From JAUVRX01 sp049664225 (lineage in GTDB: Bacteria > Acidobacteriota > Thermoanaerobaculia > Multivoradales > JAHEKO01), in the NCBI GenBank assembly GCA_049664225.1, contig JBATEX010000190.1, positions 230,209 to 294,208 of the forward strand: a stretch of DNA of 64,000 nucleotides. The letters run 5' to 3'. Shown piece after piece: positions 18,332-27,395 of this stretch; within the stretch, counting starts at the first letter, position 1, and each line of letters opens with the position of its first letter. Below the pieces are notes generated by a model, which saw only the letters and a list, made by a program, of their open reading frames with translations, did not search any database and was not told where the DNA came from. Made by a program: the position numbers and the translations under genes.

Positions 18332-19567
18332 CTATTGGATGTAGCCCAGACTCTTGAGTTGCTCGAGCGCCTCGTCATCGAGCTCTTCGGTCCGTCTTTC
18401 GGGATCCAAGGAGGCGGCTGAGACCATCTTCTTCCAAGCACCAAGGTGGTCCTCGAGCACCGTGACTCTCTTTTCATCAGAGGCAGCCACATCCGTCTGC
18501 TCTGCTGGATCGACTGCCAGAACGTAGAGCTCGCTCGGGCCATCGACGCCCTGTTGGACCAATCGGTACCCTCCCAGGGCCGCGTAGCACGGTCCATCCA
18601 CTCCCGCCGACTCGCCGAAGGCCACATAGGGCGGCGTTCCAGCTCCCTCGATGACCGGCACGAGACTCCGACCCTGGATCTCGGCCGCTGGCTCTTCGCC
18701 CAGCAGTTCGAGAAGAGTTGGGCCGAGATCGATCACCTCCACGATCTTGTCGACTGCACGCACATTTTGCAGTCGGGGACTCTTCACAACCATCGAGACG
18801 TGGGTTTCCGGCGAGTAGATCGACGCATCGCCGACTTCGCCGTGCTCACCCAGCTCGAACCCGGTAAGGGACACAACGGCGATCGTTGCCTTGTCAGCCA
18901 AGCCAACTGCGTCGAGACCTTCGAGAACGCGACCAGCCAGTCTGTCGAGAGCTTCGACCTGCACGGTATAGGTTTCGGCAGCGTTGTCTGCGTCAACCGC
19001 AGAGCTTGGAACGGTGCCTACCTCGACGACCAGAAAGAAGTCCGCTTCACTGTTCTGTCCGGCCCACTCGAGTGCCCCGTCGAGCGCTTGCGGCCCGGTT
19101 TCGAAAACATCGAAGCCCTGCTCCAACCCTAGCCCCTCGAAGACGTCTCCACTGGTCAGAAAAGCCGCCGTCTTCAACCCCGCCCCGGCCAGGGCTTCGG
19201 GCAGAGTGCCCGCCTCCTCGACGAGTCGATCTCCGGGTTCGACCAGACCGTGGGTCGTCGGGTAGAGCCCGGTGAGCAACGAGGCCATCGACGCGGCTGC
19301 GTCGGGCGTTTGGGCGAAGGCCCGGTCGAAGCGGACCGCTCCGCTGGCGAACGTATCCAAATTCGGCGTCGAGCTTGGACGTGCACCGTAGCTGCCTTGG
19401 TGGTCGACCCGGACGCCGTCCATCAGCAACACCACGACCGGGTGATGGCCGGTGGCTACCGCACCTGCCGCACCTTCTGTTGAGACGGAGTCGGAAGGCC
19501 CGGAGCAAGACATCGAGGTCAAGGTGATCGTCAAAAGCATGACGAAGAGTCGTTTCTGATCGTTCAT
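18332..19567 (-). CDS. Sulfatase-fold lipoprotein, probably catalytically impaired
   Basis: 411 residues from the ATG at 19567, preferred because GGAG stands 8 bases upstream; longer frames start at 19573 or 19624. The lipoprotein signal peptide ends at MSCSG. The fold is recognisable: VVLLMDGVRVDHQGSYG, STPNLDTFA, SLLTGLYPTTHG and ELGEHGE. However, the C/S-x-P-S-R formylglycine motif is replaced by a TPDAAASM-type segment, and the later metal-binding DHGE is replaced by VSLTGFELGEHGE. It may therefore be a binding-only relative. It is convergent with the upstream phosphodiesterase-like gene. Confidence 0.8.
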   Translation of the reverse strand: MNDQKRLFVMLLTITLTSMSCSGPSDSVSTEGAAGAVATGHHPVVVLLMDGVRVDHQGSYGARPSSTPNLDTFASGAVRFDRAFAQTPDAAASMASLLTGLYPTTHGLVEPGDRLVEEAGTLPEALAGAGLKTAAFLTSGDVFEGLGLEQGFDVFETGPQALDGALEWAGQNSEADFFLVVEVGTVPSSAVDADNAAETYTVQVEALDRLAGRVLEGLDAVGLADKATIAVVSLTGFELGEHGEVGDASIYSPETHVSMVVKSPRLQNVRAVDKIVEVIDLGPTLLELLGEEPAAEIQGRSLVPVIEGAGTPPYVAFGESAGVDGPCYAALGGYRLVQQGVDGPSELYVLAVDPAEQTDVAASDEKRVTVLEDHLGAWKKMVSAASLDPERRTEELDDEALEQLKSLGYIQ

Positions 19568-19773
19568 ATCCATGTCTCCAAGAGAAAAAGGACAATACCA
19601 ACAGGAGCCAGCGATGGGAACCACCCTTCAGCACAAGGCCGGACACCCATCCTGACGATGGTGGAACCTGTCACAGTGGCATCGGCCCCTCCCGGCTATT
19701 CTGGATCGAGGTCATGTAGCGCCTGACTGGCCGGGCAGGAACGCTTCGATCAAGGATCCTCTAGGAGGTACTC

Positions 19774-21261
19774 ATGTCCAGGACTCCTCAGACTTCGACT
19801 CCGATCCGGGTGGCACTTGCTGTCTGCATTCTGGCACTGGCTTCGCAGATGGCTTCGCCGCTCTCGGCAGCAACGATGACCGGGTGGCTGAGCGTCGTCT
19901 GGGGGGATCCTGGGCCAGAGAGCAAAGAGGCCTCGCATCTCGAGTTCTTTCTCACCGATGCGCACGGCATGACCACCGAGATCGTCATCGACCAAAGGTC
20001 CCTGGCGGAGGCTGGCGGCCTGATGGCCGTCAACCAGCGATTCGTCGAGATCATCGTCGAAGACACTCCTGGATTCGGCAAACGTCGCGCCGACTCTCTG
20101 CGTGTCCTGCCCTCACCCGACCAGCCCGAGTCAGTTGCCACCGAAGCTGTCCTGGGCTCCAAGCCGTGGGTGACGCTGGCATGCAAGTTCTCCGACATCA
20201 CGGCCGAACCCGAGAACCTCAGCTACTTCCAGGGCATGTACGACAACGCACCAGGGCGCCTCGACCACTACTGGAGAGAAGTCTCCTACGACGCCATCGA
20301 TATCGTCGGCAGCACGGCGGTGAACTGGAAGAACCTGCCCAATTCTCACACCTACTACGTGCCCACGCCGGGTAGCGGCACGAGCGCCAATCTGAGCCAG
20401 CTCTTCCAGGATTGCACCGCGGCGGCTGATCCCTTCATCGATTTCTCTCTAGGGAACAGCGGAGGCTACGAGGGCATCAATCTGATGTTCAACGACCGGC
20501 TGGACTGCTGCGCCTGGGGAGGGAGCCGCTGGGCCACCCTGGATGGAGTCAGTAAGAGCTGGCGGACCACTTGGGACCCGCCCTGGGCTTTTCAGAATGA
20601 AGCTGTAATCGCCCATGAGATGGGTCACGGCTTCGGGCTGCCACACGCCAACAACTCGGACGGGGACTCGAGTCCCTACGACAGCCCGTGGGACGTCATG
20701 AGTGATGCCTGGCACTATGCAGTCGACGGCGGTGCCTACGGCGTTCTCGGCAAGCACGTGAACTCCTACCACAAGAGCAGGCTCGGATGGCTCGATGGCA
20801 GTGAGATCTTCGTGGTACCGGGCCAGGGCTTCTTCCGGGTCACCATCGACCCCCTGGGCCGCGCCACCACCACCACCTATCGGATGGCAAGGATCCCCAT
20901 CGGCGGCAGCAGCAGCCACTACTACACGGTGGAGGTCAGGGAGGCGGTTGGTAACTACGAGGCCGAGCTTCCGGGCAACGGTGCTGGCGACCGGATGATC
21001 ATCATTCACGAGGTGTATACCGGGCGATCCGAGCCCTCGTGGGCCGTCGATGCCGACGATCCACCCGCCAACTGGACCGATACCGAAGGAGTCATGTGGA
21101 GGGTCGGAGAGATGTTCGTCGATCCCGCTGCCGAGATCGTCATCGAGGTCGAGAGCCAGACGGCGACCGGATTCGAGGTCGGCATTCTGCTGGGTGCGAG
21201 CATGTTCGGCGACGGATTCGAGTCCGGCGACACCTCCGCCTGGGCCACTAGCGTGCCCTGA
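19774..21261 (+). CDS. Secreted zinc metalloprotease with GFESGD tail
   Basis: 495 residues. The signal peptide is at about 1-33 (hydrophobic core VALAVCILALASQMASPLSA); AGGAGG sits 7 bases before the ATG. The zincin motif HEMGHGFGLPH near residues 282-292 gives three zinc ligands and the catalytic Glu, as in M6/immune-inhibitor-A-like or other metzincin peptidases. The C-terminal half is beta-rich and ends in MFGDGFESGDTSAWATSVP, the tail shared with two unrelated exported proteins here. It is likely released or surface-attached. Confidence 0.85.
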   Translation: MSRTPQTSTPIRVALAVCILALASQMASPLSAATMTGWLSVVWGDPGPESKEASHLEFFLTDAHGMTTEIVIDQRSLAEAGGLMAVNQRFVEIIVEDTPGFGKRRADSLRVLPSPDQPESVATEAVLGSKPWVTLACKFSDITAEPENLSYFQGMYDNAPGRLDHYWREVSYDAIDIVGSTAVNWKNLPNSHTYYVPTPGSGTSANLSQLFQDCTAAADPFIDFSLGNSGGYEGINLMFNDRLDCCAWGGSRWATLDGVSKSWRTTWDPPWAFQNEAVIAHEMGHGFGLPHANNSDGDSSPYDSPWDVMSDAWHYAVDGGAYGVLGKHVNSYHKSRLGWLDGSEIFVVPGQGFFRVTIDPLGRATTTTYRMARIPIGGSSSHYYTVEVREAVGNYEAELPGNGAGDRMIIIHEVYTGRSEPSWAVDADDPPANWTDTEGVMWRVGEMFVDPAAEIVIEVESQTATGFEVGILLGASMFGDGFESGDTSAWATSVP

Positions 21262-21302
21262 GAGTCCCACGGAAGCCTGGCGCGGAGGGCAAACATCTTG
21301 GC

Positions 21303-21322
21303 GCCGGAGGCCATTCTCCGGC
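21303..21322 (+). terminator. Hairpin after the metalloprotease gene
   Basis: A 7-bp stem, GCCGGAG-GCCATT-CTCCGGC, sits 41 bases after the stop. No T tract follows, so termination is uncertain. Confidence 0.4.
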
Positions 21323-21464
21323 CTGCAGGCTGCGACTACTCTACCCAAGTACCTCGATAAGAGGTCTTGAGCGCCGGGTGGCTTCTTCTCCTTTCTGTGC
21401 CAGTCGGCGCTCGTCTTTCCCTTCACGTCGGGAACTGCAGCCCGGCTGCGTTCCGCTCGAGAGC

Positions 21465-21494
21465 TTGACTCCGGTTGTTCGCCTGGCGTACAGT
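21465..21494 (+). promoter_or_regulatory. Sigma70-type promoter for a small transcript
   Basis: TTGACT, an 18-base spacer, then TACAGT. The expected start of transcription is within a few bases of the GTG at 21504, so the message would be almost leaderless. A terminator follows at 21668. Confidence 0.5.
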
Positions 21495-21503
21495 CCGCCC
21501 AAC

Positions 21504-21635
21504 GTGTTGAAGCCGAACCGGGAAGCCGCGACCGCTGTCCTACCCGACCTCGCCCCGAGGACCTTCGACGTCGCGTTCGTGACGCTTCTCGCTTTGCTTG
21601 GCCTCCTGCTACTTACCACCCGAGGGGTGGGTTAG
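21504..21635 (+). CDS. Possible 43-residue single-pass membrane protein
   Basis: From GTG at 21504: a polar N-terminus (KPNREAATAVLPDLAPRTFD), then a hydrophobic helix AFVTLLALLGLLLLTT and a short tail. A longer frame reaches back to 21378 but crosses the promoter. The unit has its own promoter and rho-independent terminator, so it is either a small protein gene or a small RNA. No family recognised. Confidence 0.4.
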   Translation: MLKPNREAATAVLPDLAPRTFDVAFVTLLALLGLLLLTTRGVG

Positions 21636-21667
21636 CGCGAGCCAACGAAAAGTAGATGCGCTGACCG

Positions 21668-21700
21668 GCCCCCAGCCTCAAAGCTGGGGGCTTGTTGCAT
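21668..21700 (+). terminator. Rho-independent terminator
   Basis: A perfect 9-bp stem, GCCCCCAGC-CTCAAA-GCTGGGGGC, is followed by TTGTTGCAT. It ends the small transcript at 21.5 kb and isolates the following phosphoesterase gene. Confidence 0.8.
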
Positions 21701-21732
21701 CTTGAGGAGAGACTGCTTCGAGGGGGAGGACC

Positions 21733-22968
21733 ATGTATCGACTCGAGACTTCGCCGAGGCGATTGTCCAGACATTGGACTGATCGATCCCTCCCGGCCGC
21801 CCTGGGCCTACTGCTGTTGCTTCTTCCCGCACCCTCGGCCTCAGCCCAACAGCAAGGAAGAATCACCGGAGTGGTCTACCTCGACGAGAACGGCAATGGC
21901 GCCATAGATGAGGGTGAGACCGGTCTACCCGGCGTCGGCGTCTCGAACCAGATAACGGTCGTCACGACCAACGACGGAGGCGAGTACGAGCTCCCCGATA
22001 CTGGCGCAGGCGTGGTCTTCGTTGTCACCCCTGATGGATTCCAGTCACCCACTTCTTTCTGGCAGCCTGTGGGACTGGATGCTCGAACAACAGCGGTGAA
22101 CTTTCCTCTGGTCAGGTCTCGAAACGGTTCCGCGTTTCGCTTTGTTCACGCTTCAGATGTCCATTTGCGCGACGAGACTCTGCCGAGGATTCGGCGGCTC
22201 CGCGAGATCGTCGACAGCCAGCAGCCGGCGTTCGTATTGATCACCGGAGACCTGGTCCACGACGCCCTACGAGTGGACGAAGCCGAAGCGTCGAGCTACT
22301 ACGAGATATTCCTACGGGAGATCGAAGCTTTCTCCGTTCCGGTGTGGACCGTACCCGGCAATCACGAGATCTTCGGTATCGAACGACATCTTTCTCTCGT
22401 CAGCCCCGACCATCCGCTCTACGGCAAGGCGATGTATCGCCACTTCCTCGGCCCGACCTACTACTCCTTCAACGCGGGTGGCATTCACTTCGTCGGCCTG
22501 GACACGGTGGACATCGCTGACCTCTGGTACTACGGGCACGTCGACGACGCTCAGCTGGAGTGGCTGCGGCAGGATCTCGCGGCGATTCCCGAGGGCACAC
22601 CGGTCGTCGCCTTCAATCACATACCTTTCGTCACGGCTGGCGACATTCTCCATGGCTACACTGACGAATCGCCAGCCCCGACTCTGATCGAGGTCGACGG
22701 ACTCACCTCTTTTCGGCATACGGTGTCGAATGCCGAATCGGCCCTCTCGGTCTTGAGACAGCGCGATCTGACTCTGGCCCTGGCGGGCCACGATCACATT
22801 CGAGAAATGCTGTTCTACGAGACCGCCGGCGTTCAGACTCGGTTCCACAACGCCGCGGCCCTGCGGAGCAAGAGTGAAGCAGCCGGGTTGGAACTACTGT
22901 CAGGCGTTACTGTCTACCTGGTCAGCGACGGCGTGATAGATGACGGTACGTTCATACGAATCCCGTGA
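21733..22968 (+). CDS. Secreted calcineurin-like metallophosphoesterase with N-terminal beta domain
   Basis: 411 residues; GGGGGAGG stands just before the ATG. After a signal peptide ending near SASAQQ, an SdrD-B-like Ca-binding domain (VVYLDENGNGAIDEGETGLPGV, then TTNDGGEYELP) covers about 45-120. The metallophosphoesterase motifs follow: HASDVHL, ITGDLVHD, VPGNHEI, NHIPF and AGHDH, giving the two-metal site. It is likely exported and acts on phosphoesters outside the cytoplasm; the substrate is unknown. It forms its own unit between the terminator at 21.7 kb and the repeat at 23.1 kb. Confidence 0.88.
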   Translation: MYRLETSPRRLSRHWTDRSLPAALGLLLLLLPAPSASAQQQGRITGVVYLDENGNGAIDEGETGLPGVGVSNQITVVTTNDGGEYELPDTGAGVVFVVTPDGFQSPTSFWQPVGLDARTTAVNFPLVRSRNGSAFRFVHASDVHLRDETLPRIRRLREIVDSQQPAFVLITGDLVHDALRVDEAEASSYYEIFLREIEAFSVPVWTVPGNHEIFGIERHLSLVSPDHPLYGKAMYRHFLGPTYYSFNAGGIHFVGLDTVDIADLWYYGHVDDAQLEWLRQDLAAIPEGTPVVAFNHIPFVTAGDILHGYTDESPAPTLIEVDGLTSFRHTVSNAESALSVLRQRDLTLALAGHDHIREMLFYETAGVQTRFHNAAALRSKSEAAGLELLSGVTVYLVSDGVIDDGTFIRIP

Positions 22969-23101
22969 AACAACAGGGGGGGTCGCATCGCCAGATCTGC
23001 CCCCGGCAGACCGAAGAGCCCCCATGTCTTGATCCTCTTCAAGCTTCAGCAGATCGAAGAACGCCTCGACTCGATAGAAGCACGAATGGCTGAGGAGACA
23101 T

Positions 23102-23140
23102 CCTAGCCCGCATTATTCATGAGCCCCACGGCATCTAGCG
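23102..23140 (+). repeat. 39-bp copy of the 14.2-kb element end
   Basis: Identical to 14229-14267 over 39 bases and in the same orientation. The opposite inverted end is not found nearby, so this is a fragment or solo end. The surrounding gap 22969-23199 holds no supportable gene. Confidence 0.75.
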
Positions 23141-23199
23141 TAGAATGTAGCTGACCGAGTTGACCTACTGGCTCGGCAAGATCTTCGAGAACCAGGAAG

Positions 23200-23625
23200 T
23201 TGACTGATTCCGACACCTTGAGTGCCCTGGCGCATCCTGCATCCAAATTGGCGCCGACGATCACTGACTCGACCGGTGATCCCCAACTATCCTACCTCTC
23301 AGTTGGGGAGGTCGAATCCATGACGGAGGATGACTCGATGAAGCAAGCTCTATTGGAATCAGGTCTCGTGAGCGAGGACTCGAGCGAGGAGGCGGCTGGT
23401 CGTCTGTGGATCTCCGAGAGCCCTGAGCACTTCGGCTTGCCCTTGTTCGTCAGCCCCAATGGCCTTCCCCACGGCCGCATCGACCTATTCGAGTGTCGCG
23501 CTCCTTTCGGCGCCAACGTTCGCGTTGCATCGCGTTGGATCGAGGACGCCAGCGATCAGGCACCCACCGTCCTGCAACAGATGCTGCTCGACTATGCTCG
23601 CAGCTTGAGCATCGGCTGCGACTGA
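23200..23625 (+). CDS. Hypothetical acidic protein
   Basis: 141 residues from a TTG start preceded by AGGAAG; later ATG codons (for example near residue 41, MTEDDSM) are alternatives. It is acidic and soluble with no signal or membrane segment, and I recognise no domain. GRIDLFECRAPFGANVRVASRWIE looks like a conserved core. Its place just after a mobile-element fragment makes it possibly accessory. Confidence 0.5.
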   Translation: MTDSDTLSALAHPASKLAPTITDSTGDPQLSYLSVGEVESMTEDDSMKQALLESGLVSEDSSEEAAGRLWISESPEHFGLPLFVSPNGLPHGRIDLFECRAPFGANVRVASRWIEDASDQAPTVLQQMLLDYARSLSIGCD

Positions 23626-23768
23626 ACCCGACCTTTTCGAGTCCCAAGCAGCCTGCGGAATCTCGATTCCTCCTCCGGCGCGCCGGAGACCCCGGCAATG
23701 CGTTAGCATTATCCGGTCCCAGCGCGGTGAATCTGACTTTCGCTGCCGAGCACGATAAGGAGCTCGTT

Positions 23769-24038
23769 ATGTCCCGGCGAGGAATCAAGCACCATTCGAA
23801 AGTGGTGTGGCCTGGCTTCTCGAACGCACCTGCCCCGCGCCACGTAGCCAAGATCGGGAGAAATGATCCCTGTCCCTGCGGCGGTGGCAAGAAATACAAA
23901 GACTGTCACCAGTCCGAAGGCAGTGCGTTTCTCCAAAAGCTGGCACGCCAGCAGGACAAGAAGCTTCTCCACGACAGGCGGCAAGAGCTCAAGGCCATGG
24001 GCGTGCCCTGGTACAAGCGGATTCTCATCCGCCTCTAA
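23769..24038 (+). CDS. SEC-C motif protein
   Basis: 89 residues from the ATG at 23769, with AAGGAG 7 bases upstream; the longer frame to 23493 overlaps the previous gene. Central RNDPCPCGGGKKYKDCH is the SEC-C zinc-binding motif (Cys-x-Cys...Cys-His) known from the SecA C-terminus and many stand-alone proteins. The rest is basic and helical. A role in metal-dependent protein interaction is inferred. Confidence 0.8.
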   Translation: MSRRGIKHHSKVVWPGFSNAPAPRHVAKIGRNDPCPCGGGKKYKDCHQSEGSAFLQKLARQQDKKLLHDRRQELKAMGVPWYKRILIRL

Positions 24039-24074
24039 TTGATTTCCAGAGGGCACTCACGAGGGGGACCAGTC

Positions 24075-24170
24075 TTGCCGGTCGGATTCCAAGAAGTCAT
24101 TCTGATCGTGGTCATCGGCATCTTCTTCGCCGCGATCATCGCCATTGGCAGCCGTATCAAGAGAGGCTGA
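24075..24170 (+). CDS. Small single-pass membrane protein
   Basis: 31 residues from a TTG start, with GAGGGGG 6 bases upstream. Nearly the whole protein is one helix (VGFQEVILIVVIGIFFAAIIAIG) with a basic end SRIKRG. It ends 6 bases before the next gene and is likely cotranslated with it. The N-terminus superficially resembles TatA, but the amphipathic helix is absent. Confidence 0.45.
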   Translation: MPVGFQEVILIVVIGIFFAAIIAIGSRIKRG

Positions 24171-24176
24171 CCAGCC

Positions 24177-25490
24177 ATGATCACTTTTGTGACCCTCTTC
24201 CTCGGCTTGGTACTGGGCCCAAAGCAAGTCGATCTTCTGGTAGAGGGGGATCCGGCGGCCGTCGTCCTGCAATTGGACGGGGTCGAGATCGATCGCAAGT
24301 CGGGCCAGCCCTGGTCGTTCGACTGCGATCTGGGACCCCGCCTGGCGCCTCACAAGCTGGAGGCGCTGGCCCTGAACAAAGCTGGCGAGGTCCAGGGCAG
24401 GGCCATCCAATGGATCAACCTGCCGCGATCCAGGGCTGAGGTCGCCTTTCTGCTCGAGGGTGAGGACCCGCAGCGACCGGACAGCGCCAGGTTGGTCTGG
24501 AAGCACATCGAGTTCGATCAAGCCGACTCGATTCGACTCCGCTTCGATGGGCGCGAAGTGCCCTACGACGGGCTCGGTATCATTCGCTTGCCTGAATACG
24601 ACCCAGCGAAGCTCCACGTGCTCGAAGCTGATCTCCAATTCCCGGACGGGGCGCACTACGAGGCGGAACTGAGCTTTGGAACCCGATTGGGATTCGGGGC
24701 GGAAATCGACTTGACCGGCCTGGCGCTGGAGATTGCTCGCGGTTCGCAGCCTTCGATTCAGGAATTGGAGGGCTGGTTCGAAAAGGACGGCAGCACGATG
24801 GAGGTCGTGGGCATCGAGCGCTCTCCGGCCCGAATCGTCATGGTGATCGACGAGACTGCCAAGGAATCCCTGAGAGAACTGGCCACCGTGATTGGAGGAG
24901 CGACTGCAGGCCGCACGGCTCTGCGCAAGGGTGAGGAGGTCCTTTTTCTCTTCCCACAGGCCAGAAAGACAGAGGGCGGTGACCACGGGTCGAAGCTCTT
25001 CACCCTCTCGCAACCCTTCACAGCGGAGCATGGCGATCTGGCGTGGCTACTCACGCGGGTGAGTGTCCCCACGGACTTGGGCACCAGGCGAGTGACCGAC
25101 GCCCTGGCAGTGGCCGGACTAGAAGCCGCCACCGGTGGTCGACCCAGAGCGGTGATCCTCGTCCTGGGGCATGAAGCGACCGACACGAGTGCGTATCAGG
25201 TCGATGAGGTGACGAACTTCCTGCGAGACCTGCGAGTGCCCTGGTGGGTCTGGTGGACGGGACGACCTTCCGCCGTCACCGTATCGGAGGGCCGCCGTCC
25301 CGTCAGGGTCGATACCTCATGGGGCAAGGCCACAGATATCTCCTCGTTCAGCCGCATCGAACAGGCCGTCGAGGATCTCCGGCAGAGCCTCGACCGCCAG
25401 CATACGGTCTGGGTGAGTGGGAGCCACCTGCCGAATCGGATAACCCTTACCTCCAAGGCCGCCAAGGCCGAATTCGCGGGCCAGGATTGA
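24177..25490 (+). CDS. Hypothetical exported protein, VWFA-like remnant
   Basis: 437 residues. It has a short N-terminal hydrophobic segment (MITFVTLFLGLVLG), then beta-rich regions. A central segment, ARIVMVIDETAKESLREL, is placed like the first strand of a von Willebrand A domain in related acidobacterial proteins but lacks the DxSxS metal motif. A later RAVILVLGHEATDTSAY and WWVWWTGRPS region completes an alpha/beta half. Function unknown. Confidence 0.6.
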   Translation: MITFVTLFLGLVLGPKQVDLLVEGDPAAVVLQLDGVEIDRKSGQPWSFDCDLGPRLAPHKLEALALNKAGEVQGRAIQWINLPRSRAEVAFLLEGEDPQRPDSARLVWKHIEFDQADSIRLRFDGREVPYDGLGIIRLPEYDPAKLHVLEADLQFPDGAHYEAELSFGTRLGFGAEIDLTGLALEIARGSQPSIQELEGWFEKDGSTMEVVGIERSPARIVMVIDETAKESLRELATVIGGATAGRTALRKGEEVLFLFPQARKTEGGDHGSKLFTLSQPFTAEHGDLAWLLTRVSVPTDLGTRRVTDALAVAGLEAATGGRPRAVILVLGHEATDTSAYQVDEVTNFLRDLRVPWWVWWTGRPSAVTVSEGRRPVRVDTSWGKATDISSFSRIEQAVEDLRQSLDRQHTVWVSGSHLPNRITLTSKAAKAEFAGQD

Positions 25491-25545
25491 TCGCTCGGCC
25501 GAGAGCAGCAACTCCTGGACTTTGGAGCTTGCAGGAGCTTGCAGA

Positions 25546-26526
25546 TTGAATGGACGAGGAGCATTGACGGTCGAAGAGATCCGTCGCGAAAGTCTCGAGG
25601 CCGACACCCGAATTCAGGGCTACATTCGCGAGACTCCGCTGGAGTCGTCTGCCTGGCTGAGCCAGCTAGCGGACTGCGAAGTGCACCTCAAGCTGGAGAA
25701 CCTCCAGGTTACCGGCTCTTTCAAGCTGCGTGGCGCTGCCAATCGGCTTCTGACTCTGAGCTCAGGGGAAAGAGCAAACGGAGTCGTCACCGCTTCGACT
25801 GGCAACCACGGATCCGCCGTCGCCTACCTGCTCCGCGCCTTCGGATGGCCAGGCACGATCTACGTTCCGAAGACGATCTCGGCAGCCAAGCTCGGCGCAC
25901 TCGAGCGGCTCGAGGCCAACCTCGAGCTGCACGGTGACGACGGTGTCGAGGCCGAGATTCGAGCCCGACAGGTGGCGCACGGAAGCAGCCGCTACTACGT
26001 ATCACCGTACAACGACCTCCAGATCATCGCCGGCCAGGGAACTGTGGCCCTGGAGATTGAACGCCAACTCGGGGACGTTGAGGTCGTCGTCGTTCCCGTG
26101 GGGGGGGGTGGTTTGATCTCGGGAATCGCCGGAGTATTCAAAGCCGAACACCCTGAGACCGAGATAATCGGTTGCCAACCGACGAACTCCGCGGTGATGC
26201 ACCATTCGATCCAAGCAGGAAAGCTCCTGGAGCTGGATTCCCAACCGACCCTGGCGGATGGAGCGGCGGGTGGAATCGAAAGTGACGCCATCACGTTCCC
26301 CATCTGCCAACAGCATGTCGACCGATTCGTTCTCGTCAGCGAGGAGGAGATTCGACAGGCCATCCGCCACGTTCTCGAGAAACACCACCTGCTCATCGAG
26401 GGCGCCGCGGCTCTCTCGGTCGCCGCCTTTCTGCAGCAGATCGAGCACTTCCGTGGAAGGCGAACCGTTCTCGTGCTCAGCGGTGCGAAGATAAGCCTCG
26501 AGACTCTCAGCTCGGTTCTTGCCTGA
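25546..26526 (+). CDS. Threonine/serine dehydratase family, PLP-dependent
   Basis: 326 residues from TTG at 25546, chosen because AGGAG stands 8 bases upstream; TTG at 25522 and 25564 are alternatives. Fold-type II PLP enzyme: the PLP-lysine motif VTGSFKLRGAANR is near residues 51-63, the substrate loop STGNHGSA is near 84, and the phosphate cradle PVGGGGLISGIAG is near 177. These deaminate threonine or serine, or racemise serine. There is no C-terminal ACT domain, so it is the catabolic or short form. Confidence 0.88.
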   Translation: MNGRGALTVEEIRRESLEADTRIQGYIRETPLESSAWLSQLADCEVHLKLENLQVTGSFKLRGAANRLLTLSSGERANGVVTASTGNHGSAVAYLLRAFGWPGTIYVPKTISAAKLGALERLEANLELHGDDGVEAEIRARQVAHGSSRYYVSPYNDLQIIAGQGTVALEIERQLGDVEVVVVPVGGGGLISGIAGVFKAEHPETEIIGCQPTNSAVMHHSIQAGKLLELDSQPTLADGAAGGIESDAITFPICQQHVDRFVLVSEEEIRQAIRHVLEKHHLLIEGAAALSVAAFLQQIEHFRGRRTVLVLSGAKISLETLSSVLA

Positions 26527-26570
26527 TGCCTGATGGACGTCCAGATCGGAGGTGCGATACTGAACGGGCA

Positions 26571-27395
26571 ATGCCCGAGGAATCCTCTCAGCTGTCTGCA
26601 TGGCGGGCCAGACTGCACGAGGTCATCTTCGAAGCCGAGACTCCGGTTGGCAAGGCCTTCGATGTTTCCCTACTCGTCGCCATCGTCCTCAGCATCATCG
26701 CTGTCTGCCTCGAGAGCGTTACGGAGGTTCGCGCTCAGTATGGTCCCCAACTTCGGATCCTCGAGTGGATCTTCACGATCCTCTTCACTATTGAGTATGT
26801 CCTCAGGCTGCTCTCAGTCAGGCATCCCTGGAAATACGCCATCAGCTTCTTCGGGATCGTCGATCTCCTGGCGATCTTGCCGAGCTACTTGAGTTTCTTC
26901 ATCGCTGGGTCCCAGTCACTGCTGGTCATCCGGGCACTGCGCCTGTTGCGGGTCTTTCGCGTCCTCAAGCTCGCCCACTTCGTAGGTGAGGCGCGCATGC
27001 TGAAGGCCGCCCTACGGGCCAGCGGTTACAAGATCGTGGTCTTCCTGGGTGTGGTGCTGACGCTCGTTGTGATCATCGGCGCCTTCATGTACCTGCTCGA
27101 GGGATCCGAGAACGGGTTCGACAACATTCCACTGGCCATCTACTGGACGATAGTCACCATGACCACTGTCGGTTACGGAGACATCGCTCCGCAGACCATA
27201 GCGGGCAAAGTCCTGGCCTCGGGAGTGATGCTTCTCGGCTACGCCATTATCGCGGTACCGACTGGGATCGTGACGGTGGAGTTGGCAAGCGCCGTCAAGC
27301 ACTCGGTGCGCACTGACGCGTGCCCTGACTGCGGTGCAGAAGGACACGCCTCGGATGCGGTCTACTGTCGATATTGCGGCGCCTCGCTCGGTTGA
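26571..27395 (+). CDS. Voltage-gated-type potassium channel with C-terminal zinc ribbon
   Basis: 274 residues from the ATG at 26571; an ATG at 26526 adds 15 unlikely residues. There are six membrane segments. The S4 helix has spaced arginines (VIRALRLLRVFRVLK), the pore selectivity filter is TVGYGD, and the S6 segment is followed by a short cytoplasmic tail. The tail ends in a zinc ribbon, CPDCG...CRYCG, an uncommon addition that could sense metal or redox state. It lies 44 bases after the dehydratase. Confidence 0.9.
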   Translation: MPEESSQLSAWRARLHEVIFEAETPVGKAFDVSLLVAIVLSIIAVCLESVTEVRAQYGPQLRILEWIFTILFTIEYVLRLLSVRHPWKYAISFFGIVDLLAILPSYLSFFIAGSQSLLVIRALRLLRVFRVLKLAHFVGEARMLKAALRASGYKIVVFLGVVLTLVVIIGAFMYLLEGSENGFDNIPLAIYWTIVTMTTVGYGDIAPQTIAGKVLASGVMLLGYAIIAVPTGIVTVELASAVKHSVRTDACPDCGAEGHASDAVYCRYCGASLG

